DNA of 64,000 nt from Blastomonas aquatica (GCF_014639875.1 NZ_BMGD01000005.1:62001-126000); one strand, 5' to 3'. Counted from the first letter of the stretch, positions 1 to 9,647 are shown. Made by a program: numbers and translations. The notes: generated by a model not told the origin, from the sequence alone.

Positions 1-14
1 TTCGCCGGAGAACG
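1..14. repeat. Right end of a palindromic intergenic repeat, cut by the window edge
   Basis: The first 14 bases are identical to the right arm of the inverted-repeat element at 42402-42478 (bases 42465-42478). The left arm would lie outside the window. The match is short, but the element is a perfect palindrome elsewhere and lies just downstream of a gene here, as expected for such elements. Confidence 0.55.
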
Positions 15-41
15 GGATTAAGGCGTGACGGTATTTTGTGA

Positions 42-1442
42 TCAACCGATGCGCTTGACGCTATCCTTGTGTGCGCCGACGCCGCCCACACGGGCACCGC
101 CGCCACCACCACCGCCGGGACGGCCACCGCCACCCGAGCGACCACCGCCGCCACCGGGACGACCGCCGCCACCTGCGCGACGACGATCGCCATCACGCTT
201 GGGGCCGTAGTTGCGGCCACCTGGGGCACCGCGCTCACCACCGCGACCACCGGGGCCGCCTGAGTTTGCAGGGGCCTTGGCCGGAGGCGGAAGCTGCGCT
301 GCAGCTTCGCTGAAGCCCTTGGGAAGTGGCATCGGGACGGGCTTGACCTTGGTCAGGCGCTCGATGTCCTTGAGCAGGCCGCGCTCGTCACCGCTGACGA
401 AGGCGATGGCGATGCCGTCTGCGCCATTACGCGCGGTCCGGCCGATGCGGTGGACGTACTGCTCGGCCACATTGGGCAGATCATAGTTGAACACATGGCT
501 GACACCGGTGATGTCGATGCCGCGCGCCGCGATATCCGTGGCGATCAGCACCTTGATCTCGTTGTCCTTGAACGCCTTCAGCGCTGCGGTGCGCTGGCCC
601 TGGCTCTTGTTGCCATGGATCGCGGCAGAGCGGATGCCGGCTCCTGCCAGCGCGCGCACCACCTTGTCCGCGCCATGCTTGGTGCGGGTGAAGACGAGCG
701 TGCGTTCGGGGCGGATTTCCTGCAGCTTGAGCGTGAGCAGAGCCTGCTTTTCGCTCTGGCTGACGAAGGTGACATACTGTTCGACGCGCTCGGCCGTGGT
801 CGCCTGCGGGGCGACTTCGACGCGAACCGGGTTGTTGAGGAATCGCGCCCCCAGTTCGGCAATCGCCTTGGGCATGGTGGCGGAGAAGAACAGGCTCTGG
901 CGGTTCTTGGGCAGCATCGATGCGATGCGCTTCAAGGGAACAATAAAGCCCAGGTCCATCATCTGGTCGGCTTCGTCGAGCACGAAGATCTCGACGTTCT
1001 CGAGCGTCACTGCGCGCTGCTCGATCAGATCGAGCAGACGACCAGGCGTGGCGACAAGAACGTCGGTGCCGGGAGCGAGCTTCTTCTTCTGCTGGAAGAT
1101 CGGCACGCCGCCAAAGATGCAGTTGACCGACAGGTTGAGGAAGCGCGCATATTCGCGGATGTTCTCAGCGATCTGCGCAGCCAGCTCACGGGTCGGCGAA
1201 AGCACCAGCATGCGCACGCCCTTATGGGTGCGGCCCTTGGTTTCCTTGGCGAGGTGGTGCAGCGAAGGCAGCGAGAAGGCTGCGGTCTTGCCGGTGCCGG
1301 TCTGCGCGATGCCGAGCAGATCGCGGCCCTGCAGCAATGCGGGGATGGCGTCCTTCTGGATCGGTGTCGGGGTGTCGTAACCCTTGGCATCGAGCGCGCG
1401 GAGGATCGGGTCGGCAAGGCCAAGTTCATGGAAAAAAGACAT
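42..1442 (-). CDS. DEAD-box ATP-dependent RNA helicase, RhlE-like
   Basis: ATP-dependent RNA unwinding in the cytoplasm, probably in ribosome assembly or RNA turnover. All core motifs are visible in order: Q-motif region near residues 23-30, motif I AQTGTGKT (46-53), PTREL, TPGR, motif II DEAD (156-159), SAT, a TRTKHGAD motif IV region, ATDIAARGID and HRIGRT. The start is the ATG at 1442, giving MSFFHELGLADP; an in-frame start farther upstream would add 19 residues unlike the family. The last ~70 residues are a low-complexity Gly/Arg tail (GGGGRPGGGGGRSGGGGRP type), common as an RNA-binding extension in RhlE-type helicases. The RhlE assignment is by general similarity; rhlB or dbpA relatives cannot be excluded. 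Confidence 0.93.
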   Translation of the reverse strand: MSFFHELGLADPILRALDAKGYDTPTPIQKDAIPALLQGRDLLGIAQTGTGKTAAFSLPSLHHLAKETKGRTHKGVRMLVLSPTRELAAQIAENIREYARFLNLSVNCIFGGVPIFQQKKKLAPGTDVLVATPGRLLDLIEQRAVTLENVEIFVLDEADQMMDLGFIVPLKRIASMLPKNRQSLFFSATMPKAIAELGARFLNNPVRVEVAPQATTAERVEQYVTFVSQSEKQALLTLKLQEIRPERTLVFTRTKHGADKVVRALAGAGIRSAAIHGNKSQGQRTAALKAFKDNEIKVLIATDIAARGIDITGVSHVFNYDLPNVAEQYVHRIGRTARNGADGIAIAFVSGDERGLLKDIERLTKVKPVPMPLPKGFSEAAAQLPPPAKAPANSGGPGGRGGERGAPGGRNYGPKRDGDRRRAGGGGRPGGGGGRSGGGGRPGGGGGGGARVGGVGAHKDSVKRIG

Positions 1443-1787
1443 AATTTTACTCAATACAGAGCAAGGCGCTGGCCTACCTGTAACAGGCGGCGCGCGCATT
1501 GCGGGGTTCAGAAGCTTCTGGAGGTCCAGAAACTTCAGGTAAACGCCCCGCGTGAATTGGGATGTTCTGGGATAAGCAGCGGGGTTTCAAGACCCGGCCA
1601 TTCGGACCTGTGCCGGTTCCCTTTGCGGGATCGAAACAGATCGGCGTTCACGCTGCCGGTTCGTAAGGGGCGCCGGGAAGGATTCCCGGGCCTAGGCGCG
1701 CTGCTTGGTGGCGCATATGACGACAAGTCGGCCCAATAGCAAGAAAATTCGCGGAAACGCCGGTTGAGTGCGGTTCAGACGCGATCT
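1443..1787. other. Non-coding stretch upstream of the helicase
   Basis: These 345 bases lie between the helicase start and the end of the small zinc-finger gene. They would hold the helicase promoter and a long 5' leader on the minus strand. I see no convincing ORF on either strand, only short inverted repeats such as GGGAA-GGA-TTCCC near 1676. A cold-responsive leader would be plausible for this family but nothing here demonstrates it. Confidence 0.4.
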
Positions 1788-1988
1788 TCAGGCCGCTGTC
1801 TGGATGTCCGCAGGGCCGCCTGTAAGGACGAAGCGCCGGTCGCAATAGCCGCATTCGACATAGCCCTTTTCGTCGATCTGCAGCCAGACACGGGGGTGGC
1901 CCAGCGCCGCGCCACCGCGAACATCGCTGGCGCCATCGCAGGCGACGCGGGGGGTGGTGGTGCGGATGGTTTCAGGGGGCGTGATCAT
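1788..1988 (-). CDS. Small zinc-finger protein (zf-CHCC / NDUFS6-like)
   Basis: A 66-residue protein whose second half carries the family pattern: VACDG, then ALGHPRVWL and [12 protein letters not shown]. The Cys, His, Cys, Cys order (ACDG, GHPRV, CGYC) matches the zf-CHCC family, a single zinc ribbon shared with the mitochondrial complex I accessory subunit NDUFS6. The bacterial role is not settled. I chose the ATG at 1988; a TTG 18 bases upstream is also open, but no clear ribosome-binding site decides. It ends 345 bases from the helicase start and is on the same strand as the acyl-CoA ligase upstream, so the two may be cotranscribed. Confidence 0.8.
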   Translation of the reverse strand: MITPPETIRTTTPRVACDGASDVRGGAALGHPRVWLQIDEKGYVECGYCDRRFVLTGGPADIQTAA

Positions 1989-2078
1989 GGGCACCGCGAT
2001 TATCAAAGATGCTGCAGCTGCGCAATCGGGGTTTCAACTTAGCCGCACCGTGACCGACACCCCTCAACCCCGCGCCTC

Positions 2079-3902
2079 TCAGCTCTTGTACAGCCTGTCG
2101 AGACGGTCCTGGTATCGCCCGCGGATGACGTGGCGGCGGATCTTCATCGACGGGGTCATCTCGCCATTGTCGATTCCGAAGGGTTCATCGGCAAAGCTGA
2201 ACTGGCGGACCTTCTCGATCACCGAAAGATCGGCGTTGACCCGGTCGATCGCCGCGCGGACCGCGGACTTGAACGCGGGGTTGGCCTGAAGCTCGGCAAA
2301 ATCGAGCTTGAGGCCCTGCGCCGAGGCCCATTCCATCGTCCATTCGGGATCGGGCACCACCAGCCCGACCAGATAGGGCCTGCGGTCGCCCATCACCATC
2401 GCCTGGTGGATTTCGGGTTGCAGTGTCAGCATCCCCTCGACTTTTTGCGGGGAAACATTGTCGCCCTTGTCGCTGACGATCAGGTCCTTCTTGCGATCAG
2501 TGATCGCGATCCGCCCGGCCTCATCGATATGGCCAATGTCACCGGTGTGCAGCCAGCCATCCTTGAGCACGCGTGCGGTCTCTTCGGGGTTTTGCCAATA
2601 GCCATGCATCACCAGCTCGCCGCGGACCACGATCTCGCCATCTTCGGCGATCTTGACCTCGGTATCTGCGAGAGGTGGTCCGACCGTGTCCATCTTGATG
2701 CCGACCGCCGGGCGGTTGCACGCGATGATCGGTGCGGCCTCGGTCTGGCCATAGCCTTGCAGCACAGTGATTCCGAGCGAATGGAAGAACACGCCGATCT
2801 CGGGGTTGAGCGGCGCGCCGCCAGATACCATCGCCTTGACCCGCCCGCCGAAGCGCGCCTGGATCTTGGGACGCAGGCTTTTCGACAGGATGAAATCCAT
2901 CGGCTTGTCGATCAGGCCGGCGCGGCCGCCCAGCTGCTTTTCGCCCAGCGCCATTGCGCGTGCGAACAGAAAGTTGGCAACCTTGCCCTGCTTTTGGATC
3001 TGCTTGAGAATGCGCGCGCGCAGCACCTCGAACAATCTTGGAACCACGACCATCATCGTCGGGCGGACTTCCTCGATGTTGCTCGCGAGCTTTTCCAGCC
3101 CTTCGGAATAATAGATCTGCGCGCCCAGCCCGATCGGGAAGAACTGCCCTGCGCTGTGTTCGTAGGCATGGCTGAGTGGCAGGAACGAAAGGAAAATCTC
3201 GTCCTCCCAGCCGAAATCCTCGGCGATGACACGGGTCGGACCGGCAACGTTGTGCAGGATCGCACCGTGGTGCTGCATCACCCCGCGCGGTGCTCCGCCG
3301 GTGCCACTGGTGTAGATGATGCACGCGGTATCGTTGCGGGTCAGGGTTGCGGCATCGGCGCGCACCTGCTGCATCAGCCGGGCCTGGCGCTCGGGATCGC
3401 CCGTCACCAGATCGCCCCAGTTGTGCGCGCGAAAACGGCTCGCCTGGCCGATCTTCATCGCATCCATGCCGATGACATGCCAGGCGTTGCCCGCGCGCAG
3501 CACCGCAGGCAGCAGCGTCTTGGCGAGCTTGGCATCGGATACGATCACCGCGCGTGCACCCGAATTGTCGAGGATGTGCTGGTGGTCGCGCTCGGTGTTG
3601 GTGGTGTAGGTCGGCACGGTAACGCAGCCTGCCGCCATGATCGCAAGGTCGGCGATGCACCATTCGGGGCGGTTTTCGCTGACCAGCATCACCCGGTCAC
3701 CGCGCGCCAGCCCCATGTCCTTGAGCGCATGCGCAAGCTCGGCGACCTGTCCTGCTGCCTGTCGCCAGCTGGTCGGGGTCCATGCCCCGCCGCGCTTGGC
3801 CCAAAGGAAGGGCCGGTCGCCCAGCTCGTCGGCTCGGGCGAAGAACATGCCGACCAGATTGTCGAAATCCTTGAACTGGTCGAGGGACGTGTTGGCGATC
3901 AC
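2079..3902 (-). CDS. Long-chain fatty acid-CoA ligase (AMP-forming)
   Basis: Adenylate-forming enzyme that activates long-chain fatty acids with ATP and CoA for beta-oxidation or lipid synthesis. The P-loop-like motif IIYTSGTGGAPRGV, the A5 motif YGQTEAAP, the A7 motif LHTGDIGHID and the DRKKDLI hinge are all present, and the ~607-residue length fits the FadD15/ACSL type rather than shorter FadD. Start: a GTG at 3902 follows a GAGGAG ribosome-binding site by 10 bases; a TTG at 3920 is also open but lies within that site. It stands alone and points the same way as the small zinc-finger gene downstream. The exact chain-length preference cannot be read from sequence. Confidence 0.92.
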   Translation of the reverse strand: MIANTSLDQFKDFDNLVGMFFARADELGDRPFLWAKRGGAWTPTSWRQAAGQVAELAHALKDMGLARGDRVMLVSENRPEWCIADLAIMAAGCVTVPTYTTNTERDHQHILDNSGARAVIVSDAKLAKTLLPAVLRAGNAWHVIGMDAMKIGQASRFRAHNWGDLVTGDPERQARLMQQVRADAATLTRNDTACIIYTSGTGGAPRGVMQHHGAILHNVAGPTRVIAEDFGWEDEIFLSFLPLSHAYEHSAGQFFPIGLGAQIYYSEGLEKLASNIEEVRPTMMVVVPRLFEVLRARILKQIQKQGKVANFLFARAMALGEKQLGGRAGLIDKPMDFILSKSLRPKIQARFGGRVKAMVSGGAPLNPEIGVFFHSLGITVLQGYGQTEAAPIIACNRPAVGIKMDTVGPPLADTEVKIAEDGEIVVRGELVMHGYWQNPEETARVLKDGWLHTGDIGHIDEAGRIAITDRKKDLIVSDKGDNVSPQKVEGMLTLQPEIHQAMVMGDRRPYLVGLVVPDPEWTMEWASAQGLKLDFAELQANPAFKSAVRAAIDRVNADLSVIEKVRQFSFADEPFGIDNGEMTPSMKIRRHVIRGRYQDRLDRLYKS

Positions 3903-3999
3903 CGGTATCAGGCTCCTCAAAACGCCGCGTGTTGGGTGTGCGGTCTTGTCGGCATGGGTCTAGCGGGGTTTGGATACCGCCGCAATTGGTGCTCGCAGG

Positions 4000-5580
4000 T
4001 CAAATCCGCAATGCCCGGCCTGCTCGGCCCAGCGCATGCTTGTCCTCGGCATCGAGCCCCAGCTTCAATCCCAGCCAGACCAGGGGGAAGAACAGCACGA
4101 ACTGGACTCCGGCGCGCACGGCCATGGGAAGGTCGTCCAGCGCCATGCCGACCAGCCACAACAGCGCCAGTCCAGCCACGCCGCAAGCCAGTGCGCGCAG
4201 GAAATGGCTGTCAAAGGGGCCTAGCCTTTCGCTCCACCACAATTCGGCGACCGCCGACCAGCTCGAAACAACGACCCCGGCGCTGACCGCCAAAGCCATG
4301 CCGGTTGCGCCGAGCGTGGGCACCGCGAGCCAGCCGATCAGGGCGGCAACTGCGATTCCGAGAATGGAATTGGCCAGCGGCAGGATACGGTGACCGGTCA
4401 TCTCGATGATCGGGGTTGCCGCGCCCAGGATCGTCTCGCCCGCGCGGCCGACCAGCAACACGACTAGCACGGGCAAAGCGGCTGCAGCCTCGGGCGAGAA
4501 CAGCAACAACAACGCATCGCCGCCCGCGATCATCACCCCGGTCAGTGGCAGCACGATGATCGCCGCCAGCCGATTTGCGAAACGGTACAAGGGCGCAATC
4601 TCTGCGCGGTCGGCGGCACCCTGGGCCGCGCTCAGCGGCGCCATCACATACAAAAAGGTCTGGCGGACGATCAGAGGCACCGATGCGATCTTGCGCGCGA
4701 TGCCGAACAGTCCGGCTGCGACCGCGCCGCCGCCGCCGATCGACGCCAGGCCCAGCAGCACCGGGGGCAGATCGTTGAACGCGCGTCGCGCCAGATTGGG
4801 GGGCATGGTCGCGAGGCCACTTTTCAGCGTTTCGCGCCGCAGCGGCTTCGACATCGGTGCGCGCGCCAGCAGCGCAAGGTCATAATAACGGCCGAGCAGC
4901 CGCACAGACAGCCACGCGGTGATCGCCAGCGACACGATATGCGCGATGAACAGCCCGAACAACTGCACACCCAGCACATAGAGCGCCACCGCGACGATCA
5001 GCCGGGCAATCTGCTCCCAGAACAGCCGCAACCGGATTTCGGGGCCAAACGCACGTTTGGCGCGCGCAGCGGCGGTGGCGATTTCGAGCGCGACGGTCAG
5101 CGGCAGCGTCCACACGAACAGTGCGATCATCTGGGGTAACGCCGCGCGCATCGCGGGCTCGACCGCAAATGCCGGCGCGATCCAGGGCGCGGCGATCGAT
5201 ATGGCCAAGGCGAGCAGCGTCGATGGGATTACCGTTATCAGCAGCGCATAACGCACCGCGCCGTGCTCTGCCGCGCGGGTCTGCGCAGCGGGGATCGATC
5301 TCTGCAGTCCCTGCGCCAGCGACAATGTGGTCAGCGTCGCCAGCAGGTTCACCGCCGCCCACAGCACGATATAGGTGCCATAGGTCGCCAGCCCGTACAT
5401 CCACACGAACGCGGGCTGGGTAACGATCTCGATGACCGCGCCCATCCGGGCGAGCCCCGAAAGTGCCGCACCGGAAGCCACATCGGCGCGGCTGACAGCA
5501 GGTGCGCCGAGGGGAGCTTTGCCGGGATCGGCCGTTGTGTCGGCGGAGCGCTGGGCAGGGTCCGCAGGATCGGGTGGCAC
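4000..5580 (-). CDS. Polysaccharide/LPS flippase, MATE-like (oligosaccharide flippase family)
   Basis: A 526-residue membrane protein with about 12-14 hydrophobic segments after a ~40-residue polar N-terminus, typical of Wzx-like flippases that move lipid-linked sugars across the inner membrane. It is predicted to start at a GTG (5580), 9 bases after lptG stops, with AGG eight bases upstream of the start. It is the last gene of the lptF-lptG operon, which supports a role in envelope glycan or LPS export. Substrate unknown. A general MATE drug exporter is less likely because of the neighbours and the long, polysaccharide-flippase-like topology. Confidence 0.82.
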   Translation of the reverse strand: MPPDPADPAQRSADTTADPGKAPLGAPAVSRADVASGAALSGLARMGAVIEIVTQPAFVWMYGLATYGTYIVLWAAVNLLATLTTLSLAQGLQRSIPAAQTRAAEHGAVRYALLITVIPSTLLALAISIAAPWIAPAFAVEPAMRAALPQMIALFVWTLPLTVALEIATAAARAKRAFGPEIRLRLFWEQIARLIVAVALYVLGVQLFGLFIAHIVSLAITAWLSVRLLGRYYDLALLARAPMSKPLRRETLKSGLATMPPNLARRAFNDLPPVLLGLASIGGGGAVAAGLFGIARKIASVPLIVRQTFLYVMAPLSAAQGAADRAEIAPLYRFANRLAAIIVLPLTGVMIAGGDALLLLFSPEAAAALPVLVVLLVGRAGETILGAATPIIEMTGHRILPLANSILGIAVAALIGWLAVPTLGATGMALAVSAGVVVSSWSAVAELWWSERLGPFDSHFLRALACGVAGLALLWLVGMALDDLPMAVRAGVQFVLFFPLVWLGLKLGLDAEDKHALGRAGRALRI

Positions 5581-5589
5581 GGTCGCTGC

Positions 5590-6687
5590 CTATTCCTCGG
5601 TACGGATCAGCACGGTCTCGCCCACCATCAAGAACAGCAGGAACGGCGACCATGCGGCAAGAAACGGGGGATATGCACCCAGATTGCCCATAGCCAACGC
5701 GAAGTTATCGGCAACGAAATAGGCAAAACCCAACGCCATGCCGATGACCGCGCGGATGAACAGCTGGCCCGAGCGCGCCAGGCCAAAGGCAGCGACCGCG
5801 CCCAGCAACGGCATCAGCAGTGCCGAGAGCGGGCCCGACAATTTGTGCCACAGATTGGATTCGAGCGATGCCGTTGGGCGGCCTGCTTCCTTGAGCTCTT
5901 CGATCGCCGACCACAATTGCAGGAACGACATGCCCTCGGGGTTGACCTTGCTCAGCGTGAACTGGTCGGGCCGCACCCCGCCTGCGGTGGTGATGTTGCC
6001 CAATTCCTCTTTCTTGCCGGTGATAACATCGAACTGGCTGGCGTCGGTCAGCTTCCAACCGTTGCCGGTATAGACGCCTTCGGTCGCGTTGACGATGCGC
6101 GCAAGGCCACCTTCCTTGTCACGGACATAGACCGAGATTCCGGTCAGACGCGTGGCAGGGCCGGTGCCTTCGACCGTATCTGCCTGGATGATGCTGTCGC
6201 CATCGCGCACCCAGACATTGGCCTTGACGTTGGAATCACGCGGGATCGGGCCGAACTCGGCCTGCTCCCAGGCGCTCAGCGTCGCGGTGGCGCGGCTCAA
6301 GATCCGTTCGGAAAACACGAAGGTGATGACCGAAACGCCCAGCGCCGCGATCAGCAGCGGTGCCAGCACCTGATGCGCCGAGAGCCCCGAGGCCTTCATC
6401 GCCACGACTTCGCTGTTCTGGTTGAGCGTCGCCAGCGTAATGATCGTTGCCAGCAGAACCGAGAACGGCAGCACCAGATCGATGATTTGTGGTGCGCGAA
6501 GCGAGATATAGGTCAGCAATTGGGCCTGGCCGTTACCCGGATAAGCGAGAATCTTGCCGCTTTCCCCCAGCAGGTCGAGCGACTGCAGCACGATGAACAG
6601 CAAGGCCGCCACCGCCAGGATGCTGGTGAGGAACTTGCGTGCCATATAGACAGCGACGGTGCGTGAGGGGAAAAATTCAAACTGCAT
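5590..6687 (-). CDS. lptG: LPS export permease LptG
   Basis: Inner-membrane permease of the LptB2FG ABC transporter, which extracts LPS and passes it to LptC/A. At 365 residues it has the family layout: an N-terminal pair of membrane helices (YMARKFLTSILAVAALLFIV), further helices near residue 60-120, a periplasmic beta-jellyroll region (roughly 130-270) and C-terminal helices. The RNSEVVAMKASGLS-like coupling region is visible (NQNSEVVAMKASGLS). The start is 9 bases after the lptF stop, so the two subunits are cotranscribed. lptB and lptC are not in the window. Confidence 0.93.
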   Translation of the reverse strand: MQFEFFPSRTVAVYMARKFLTSILAVAALLFIVLQSLDLLGESGKILAYPGNGQAQLLTYISLRAPQIIDLVLPFSVLLATIITLATLNQNSEVVAMKASGLSAHQVLAPLLIAALGVSVITFVFSERILSRATATLSAWEQAEFGPIPRDSNVKANVWVRDGDSIIQADTVEGTGPATRLTGISVYVRDKEGGLARIVNATEGVYTGNGWKLTDASQFDVITGKKEELGNITTAGGVRPDQFTLSKVNPEGMSFLQLWSAIEELKEAGRPTASLESNLWHKLSGPLSALLMPLLGAVAAFGLARSGQLFIRAVIGMALGFAYFVADNFALAMGNLGAYPPFLAAWSPFLLFLMVGETVLIRTEE

Positions 6688-6696
6688 CGCGCCGGC

Positions 6697-7908
6697 CTAT
6701 TCCTGGAAGGACCGCTTGCGGCCAAAGCTGAACAGCCCGCGGATCGCCGCACCCGATTTGGAAAACAGCTTTTCCAGCGTGCCGATCGGCTGGCCGCCGG
6801 GCACGAAGGCAACTTGATAGTACATCCACCCAATCAGCGAGGCAAACAGCGCAAACGGCAGCCACAAGGCGATGATCGGATCGACCAGCCCCAGCGCGCC
6901 GACATCTTCGCCATATTCGTTGATTTTATGATAGGTCACTATGATCACGATCGAAAGGAAAACACCCAGCGCCGAGGTCGAGCGTTTGGGGGGGATTGCC
7001 AGCGCCAGCGCGAGCAGCGGCATCAACAGCATCATGACGACCTCGACCATGCGGAAATGGAAATTGGCGCGAGTCTGGTTGCGCTGCTGCTCGGGGATGG
7101 TGCCATCTCCGCCGATGCGGACCAGTTCGGGAATGGTGTATTCCCGGTCCTTGCCACCACCGCGCCCCCGGAAGGACTCGATCCGGGGCAGGTCGATCGG
7201 AAGGTCGTGGTTCGAGAAGGTCAGCACCCGCGGCGTATCATAGCCCGGGGCGTTGTGGATCAGCGTGCCATTGGTGAGTCGCAGGATGATGGTGTTGGGG
7301 TCGTCGGTCGCCAGGAACTTGCCCTGTTCGGCGCTAACCGACAGCGAGGTGCCTGAACTTGCCTCTGCCCGCACGAAGATGCCGAACAGCTCGCGTCCGC
7401 TGTTCTGGCTCTGCTCGATTCGCATCGTCATGCTGTCACCAAATTGGGTGAATTCGCCGACCTTGATCGATGCACCCAGCGCACCTGAGCGCAGTTCGAA
7501 GCCCAGCTCTTCATAGGCATAGCGCGCCTTGGGCTGAATATAGCCGACCAGCGCCAGGTTGACGAGCATCAGGCCGACCGCAAACATGTACGGCACCCGC
7601 AGCAGCCGGGTGTAGCTGAGGCCCACCGCGCGGAATACGTCGAGTTCGGACGACATCGCCAGCTTGCGGAAGGCAAGAAGGATGCCGATCAGCAGGCCAA
7701 TCGGGATGCCCAGCGAGAGATATTCGGGGATCAGGTTGGCGAGCATTCGCCACACGACGCTTACCGGGCCACCTTCGGCAGCGACGAAATCGAACAACCG
7801 CAGCATCTTGTCCAGCACCAGCAGCATGGCTGCGATGACCAGCGTGCCGACGAGCGGGAAGAAGACGAGACGGGCGATATAAGCGTCTGTGGCGGTTATC
7901 AATTTCAA
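6697..7908 (-). CDS. lptF: LPS export permease LptF
   Basis: Partner permease of LptG in the LPS export ABC transporter. It has 403 residues with N-terminal helices, the conserved coupling region MSSELDVFRAVGLS, a periplasmic domain of ~150 residues and C-terminal helices ending in a cytoplasmic tail. It is the first gene of the lptF-lptG-flippase operon. The divergent DUF2141 gene starts 128 bases away, so this interval carries both promoters. The ATG at 7908 gives the expected short cytoplasmic N-terminus. Confidence 0.93.
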   Translation of the reverse strand: MKLITATDAYIARLVFFPLVGTLVIAAMLLVLDKMLRLFDFVAAEGGPVSVVWRMLANLIPEYLSLGIPIGLLIGILLAFRKLAMSSELDVFRAVGLSYTRLLRVPYMFAVGLMLVNLALVGYIQPKARYAYEELGFELRSGALGASIKVGEFTQFGDSMTMRIEQSQNSGRELFGIFVRAEASSGTSLSVSAEQGKFLATDDPNTIILRLTNGTLIHNAPGYDTPRVLTFSNHDLPIDLPRIESFRGRGGGKDREYTIPELVRIGGDGTIPEQQRNQTRANFHFRMVEVVMMLLMPLLALALAIPPKRSTSALGVFLSIVIIVTYHKINEYGEDVGALGLVDPIIALWLPFALFASLIGWMYYQVAFVPGGQPIGTLEKLFSKSGAAIRGLFSFGRKRSFQE

Positions 7909-8036
7909 CTTATTGTCGCCCTGTCACCATGATTTGGCCGCAAACGCTTCCCATAAGCAGACGGGTAAAGGGGGCTCATCAGCCAAACCGCGCCATCCGG
8001 AGCGGTCCGGCTATAGCTTCTGGGATTGATTACGTC

Positions 8037-8564
8037 ATGTTCAAAATTGCGGCAAAATCACTGGCCATCGCGGCTGCAGGCACTCTTGTCTTTGCAGTTG
8101 CCGTGCCTGTGGCCAGCGCGCAGCGGCAGGAAATCTCCAACGACATGCGCAAATGCGGCGCCGGTGCATCCGGCCCTGCGGTGCATGTCGAGGTCAGCGG
8201 GTTCAAGGCTGCGACAGGTCGCGTGCGGGTGCAGGCATACCCTGCGACCAAGGACAGCTGGCTCGAAAAGGGCGAATGGATCAACCGCATCGATACCCCC
8301 GTCGCCCCCCGCGGCGGGAAGATGAATTTCTGCGTCCCTCTCCCTGCGACGGGAGCGTACGGCATCGCCGTTCGCCACGATGTGGATGGCAGCGGCAAGT
8401 CCGGCTGGAACGATGGCGGCGGGTTTTCGAACAACCCTTCGCTTTCGCTGCTCAGTCTCAAGCCCTCTGCGGGCAAGACCGCTATCCGGGTCGGTTCCGG
8501 CGTAACGCGCATCCAGGTGGTTTTGAACTACCGCCAGGGCATGACGATCAAGCCGATAGGATAA
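8037..8564 (+). CDS. Exported DUF2141 protein
   Basis: A 175-residue protein with a clear signal peptide (hydrophobic stretch, then VASA-QRQE near residue 24). The rest matches the DUF2141 pattern: a beta-rich domain with a G(R)VRVQ strand, a WI(N)R strand, CVPLPATGAYGIAVRHD and a DGSGKSGWND loop, followed by FSNNPS. The function of the family is unknown; it is periplasmic or exported by prediction. The ATG at 8037 was chosen because it begins the signal peptide; upstream codons encode polar residues. The lipid-kinase gene follows by 6 bases, so the two are probably cotranscribed. Confidence 0.85.
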   Translation: MFKIAAKSLAIAAAGTLVFAVAVPVASAQRQEISNDMRKCGAGASGPAVHVEVSGFKAATGRVRVQAYPATKDSWLEKGEWINRIDTPVAPRGGKMNFCVPLPATGAYGIAVRHDVDGSGKSGWNDGGGFSNNPSLSLLSLKPSAGKTAIRVGSGVTRIQVVLNYRQGMTIKPIG

Positions 8565-8570
8565 ACCCAA

Positions 8571-9548
8571 ATGACCCTCGTTGCGCTCATTTCCAATCCG
8601 CGTTCCACCGGCAACAAGGCCCTGTTGCCGGCGGTGCGTGATTACTGCGCGCGCAACCCGGATATCTTCCATTACGAAGTGGAAGAGGTCCACCAGATTG
8701 CCGACGCGTTGCGCGCGATCGCCCTGGTCAAGCCCAAGGTGCTGGTCATCAACGGGGGTGACGGCACCGTACAGGCGACGCTGACCGAGCTGTATCATGG
8801 CGGCCATTTCGGCAAAAACCCGCCCCCGGTGGCGGTACTGCCCAACGGCAAGACCAACCTGATCGCGCTCGATCTGGGTGCCAGCGGCAAGCCGATCCCA
8901 ACGCTCGACCGGATCGTCGACATCGCGCGCAACGACCTGGAGAGCCATATCGTGGTGCGCCAGCTGATTGCGCTGACCGATGGCGAGGATGGCCGCCCGG
9001 TGCTGGGCATGTTCATGGGCGGCGCAGGCCTGGCCGAGATCATCTTGTACTGCCGCCAGAAGATCTACCCGCTCGGCCTGCCGAATTCGATCAGCCATTT
9101 CATCGCGGCGGTCGCGGGGCTGTTCACGATGCTGTTCGGTCTCACCGCCAAGTTTTTGCCGATCACCCGCTCGGCGCTGCGGATCTCGTATTTCCAGAAG
9201 GGCGAGCTCAACGGCAGCTTCATCGTGGTGATGGTGACGACGCTCGAGAAGCTTCTGCTGGGAAGCCGCGCAGAGGCAGGCAGCTCCCCCACCGGGCAAC
9301 TGAAGTTCATTGCGGTGGAACATAATGGCGCGGGCCTGACCACGATGCTGATCGACACGCTGATGGGCCGGTTCGGCACGCGGCGCGGTCGCGGGGTGCA
9401 TCTCGCACGCGAGGACATGATCCGCATCGACTCCGACCGCAGCCGCAGCCGTGTGGTGCTTGATGGCGAGATCTTCGAGGCCAGCGCGGGCAAGCCGATC
9501 ATCCTGCGCTCGACCGATCCGGTGCCGTTCCTGCGGCTGGCGGCTTGA
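8571..9548 (+). CDS. Diacylglycerol kinase family protein
   Basis: A 325-residue member of the DAGK/YegS/LCB5 lipid kinase fold. It has the N-terminal SNPRSTGNKAL nucleotide loop, the INGGDGTVQ motif (the GGDGT catalytic loop) and the PNGKTNLIALDLG segment that follows it in the family. The known reaction is ATP-dependent phosphorylation of diacylglycerol or a related lipid at the inner membrane. It lies directly after the DUF2141 gene and before a Tam41-like gene, which suggests a short route from diacylglycerol through phosphatidate to CDP-diacylglycerol. The actual lipid could be another one (ceramide or sphingoid base in sphingomonads). Confidence 0.88.
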   Translation: MTLVALISNPRSTGNKALLPAVRDYCARNPDIFHYEVEEVHQIADALRAIALVKPKVLVINGGDGTVQATLTELYHGGHFGKNPPPVAVLPNGKTNLIALDLGASGKPIPTLDRIVDIARNDLESHIVVRQLIALTDGEDGRPVLGMFMGGAGLAEIILYCRQKIYPLGLPNSISHFIAAVAGLFTMLFGLTAKFLPITRSALRISYFQKGELNGSFIVVMVTTLEKLLLGSRAEAGSSPTGQLKFIAVEHNGAGLTTMLIDTLMGRFGTRRGRGVHLAREDMIRIDSDRSRSRVVLDGEIFEASAGKPIILRSTDPVPFLRLAA

Positions 9549-9559
9549 TCGCTTTGTTC

Positions 9560-9642
9560 GTCATTCCCGCGCAAGCGGGAATCCCGCTATAGAAGCGGCG
9601 CTCACAAGGAAGCGGGACCCCCGCGTTCGCGGGGGTGACGGA
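9560..9642. repeat. Palindromic intergenic repeat (REP-like, GTCATTCCCGC type)
   Basis: The left part reads GTCATTCCCGCGCAAGCGGG, itself a hairpin (CCCGC-GCAA-GCGGG), and the right part ends CCCCCGCGTTCGCGGGGGTG-AC, a second hairpin. The outer ends GTCA and TGAC are inverted. The element sits between the lipid-kinase stop and the next gene. Elements of this GTCATTCCCGCG family are common in proteobacterial intergenic DNA. Confidence 0.75.
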
Positions 9643-9647
9643 AGAAT

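Noticed and set aside
2130-4286. 718-residue plus-strand frame opposite the acyl-CoA ligase and flippase genes
   Set aside because: High GC lowers stop-codon frequency; the residues are His/Arg/Gln-rich, and the minus-strand frames hold clear family motifs.
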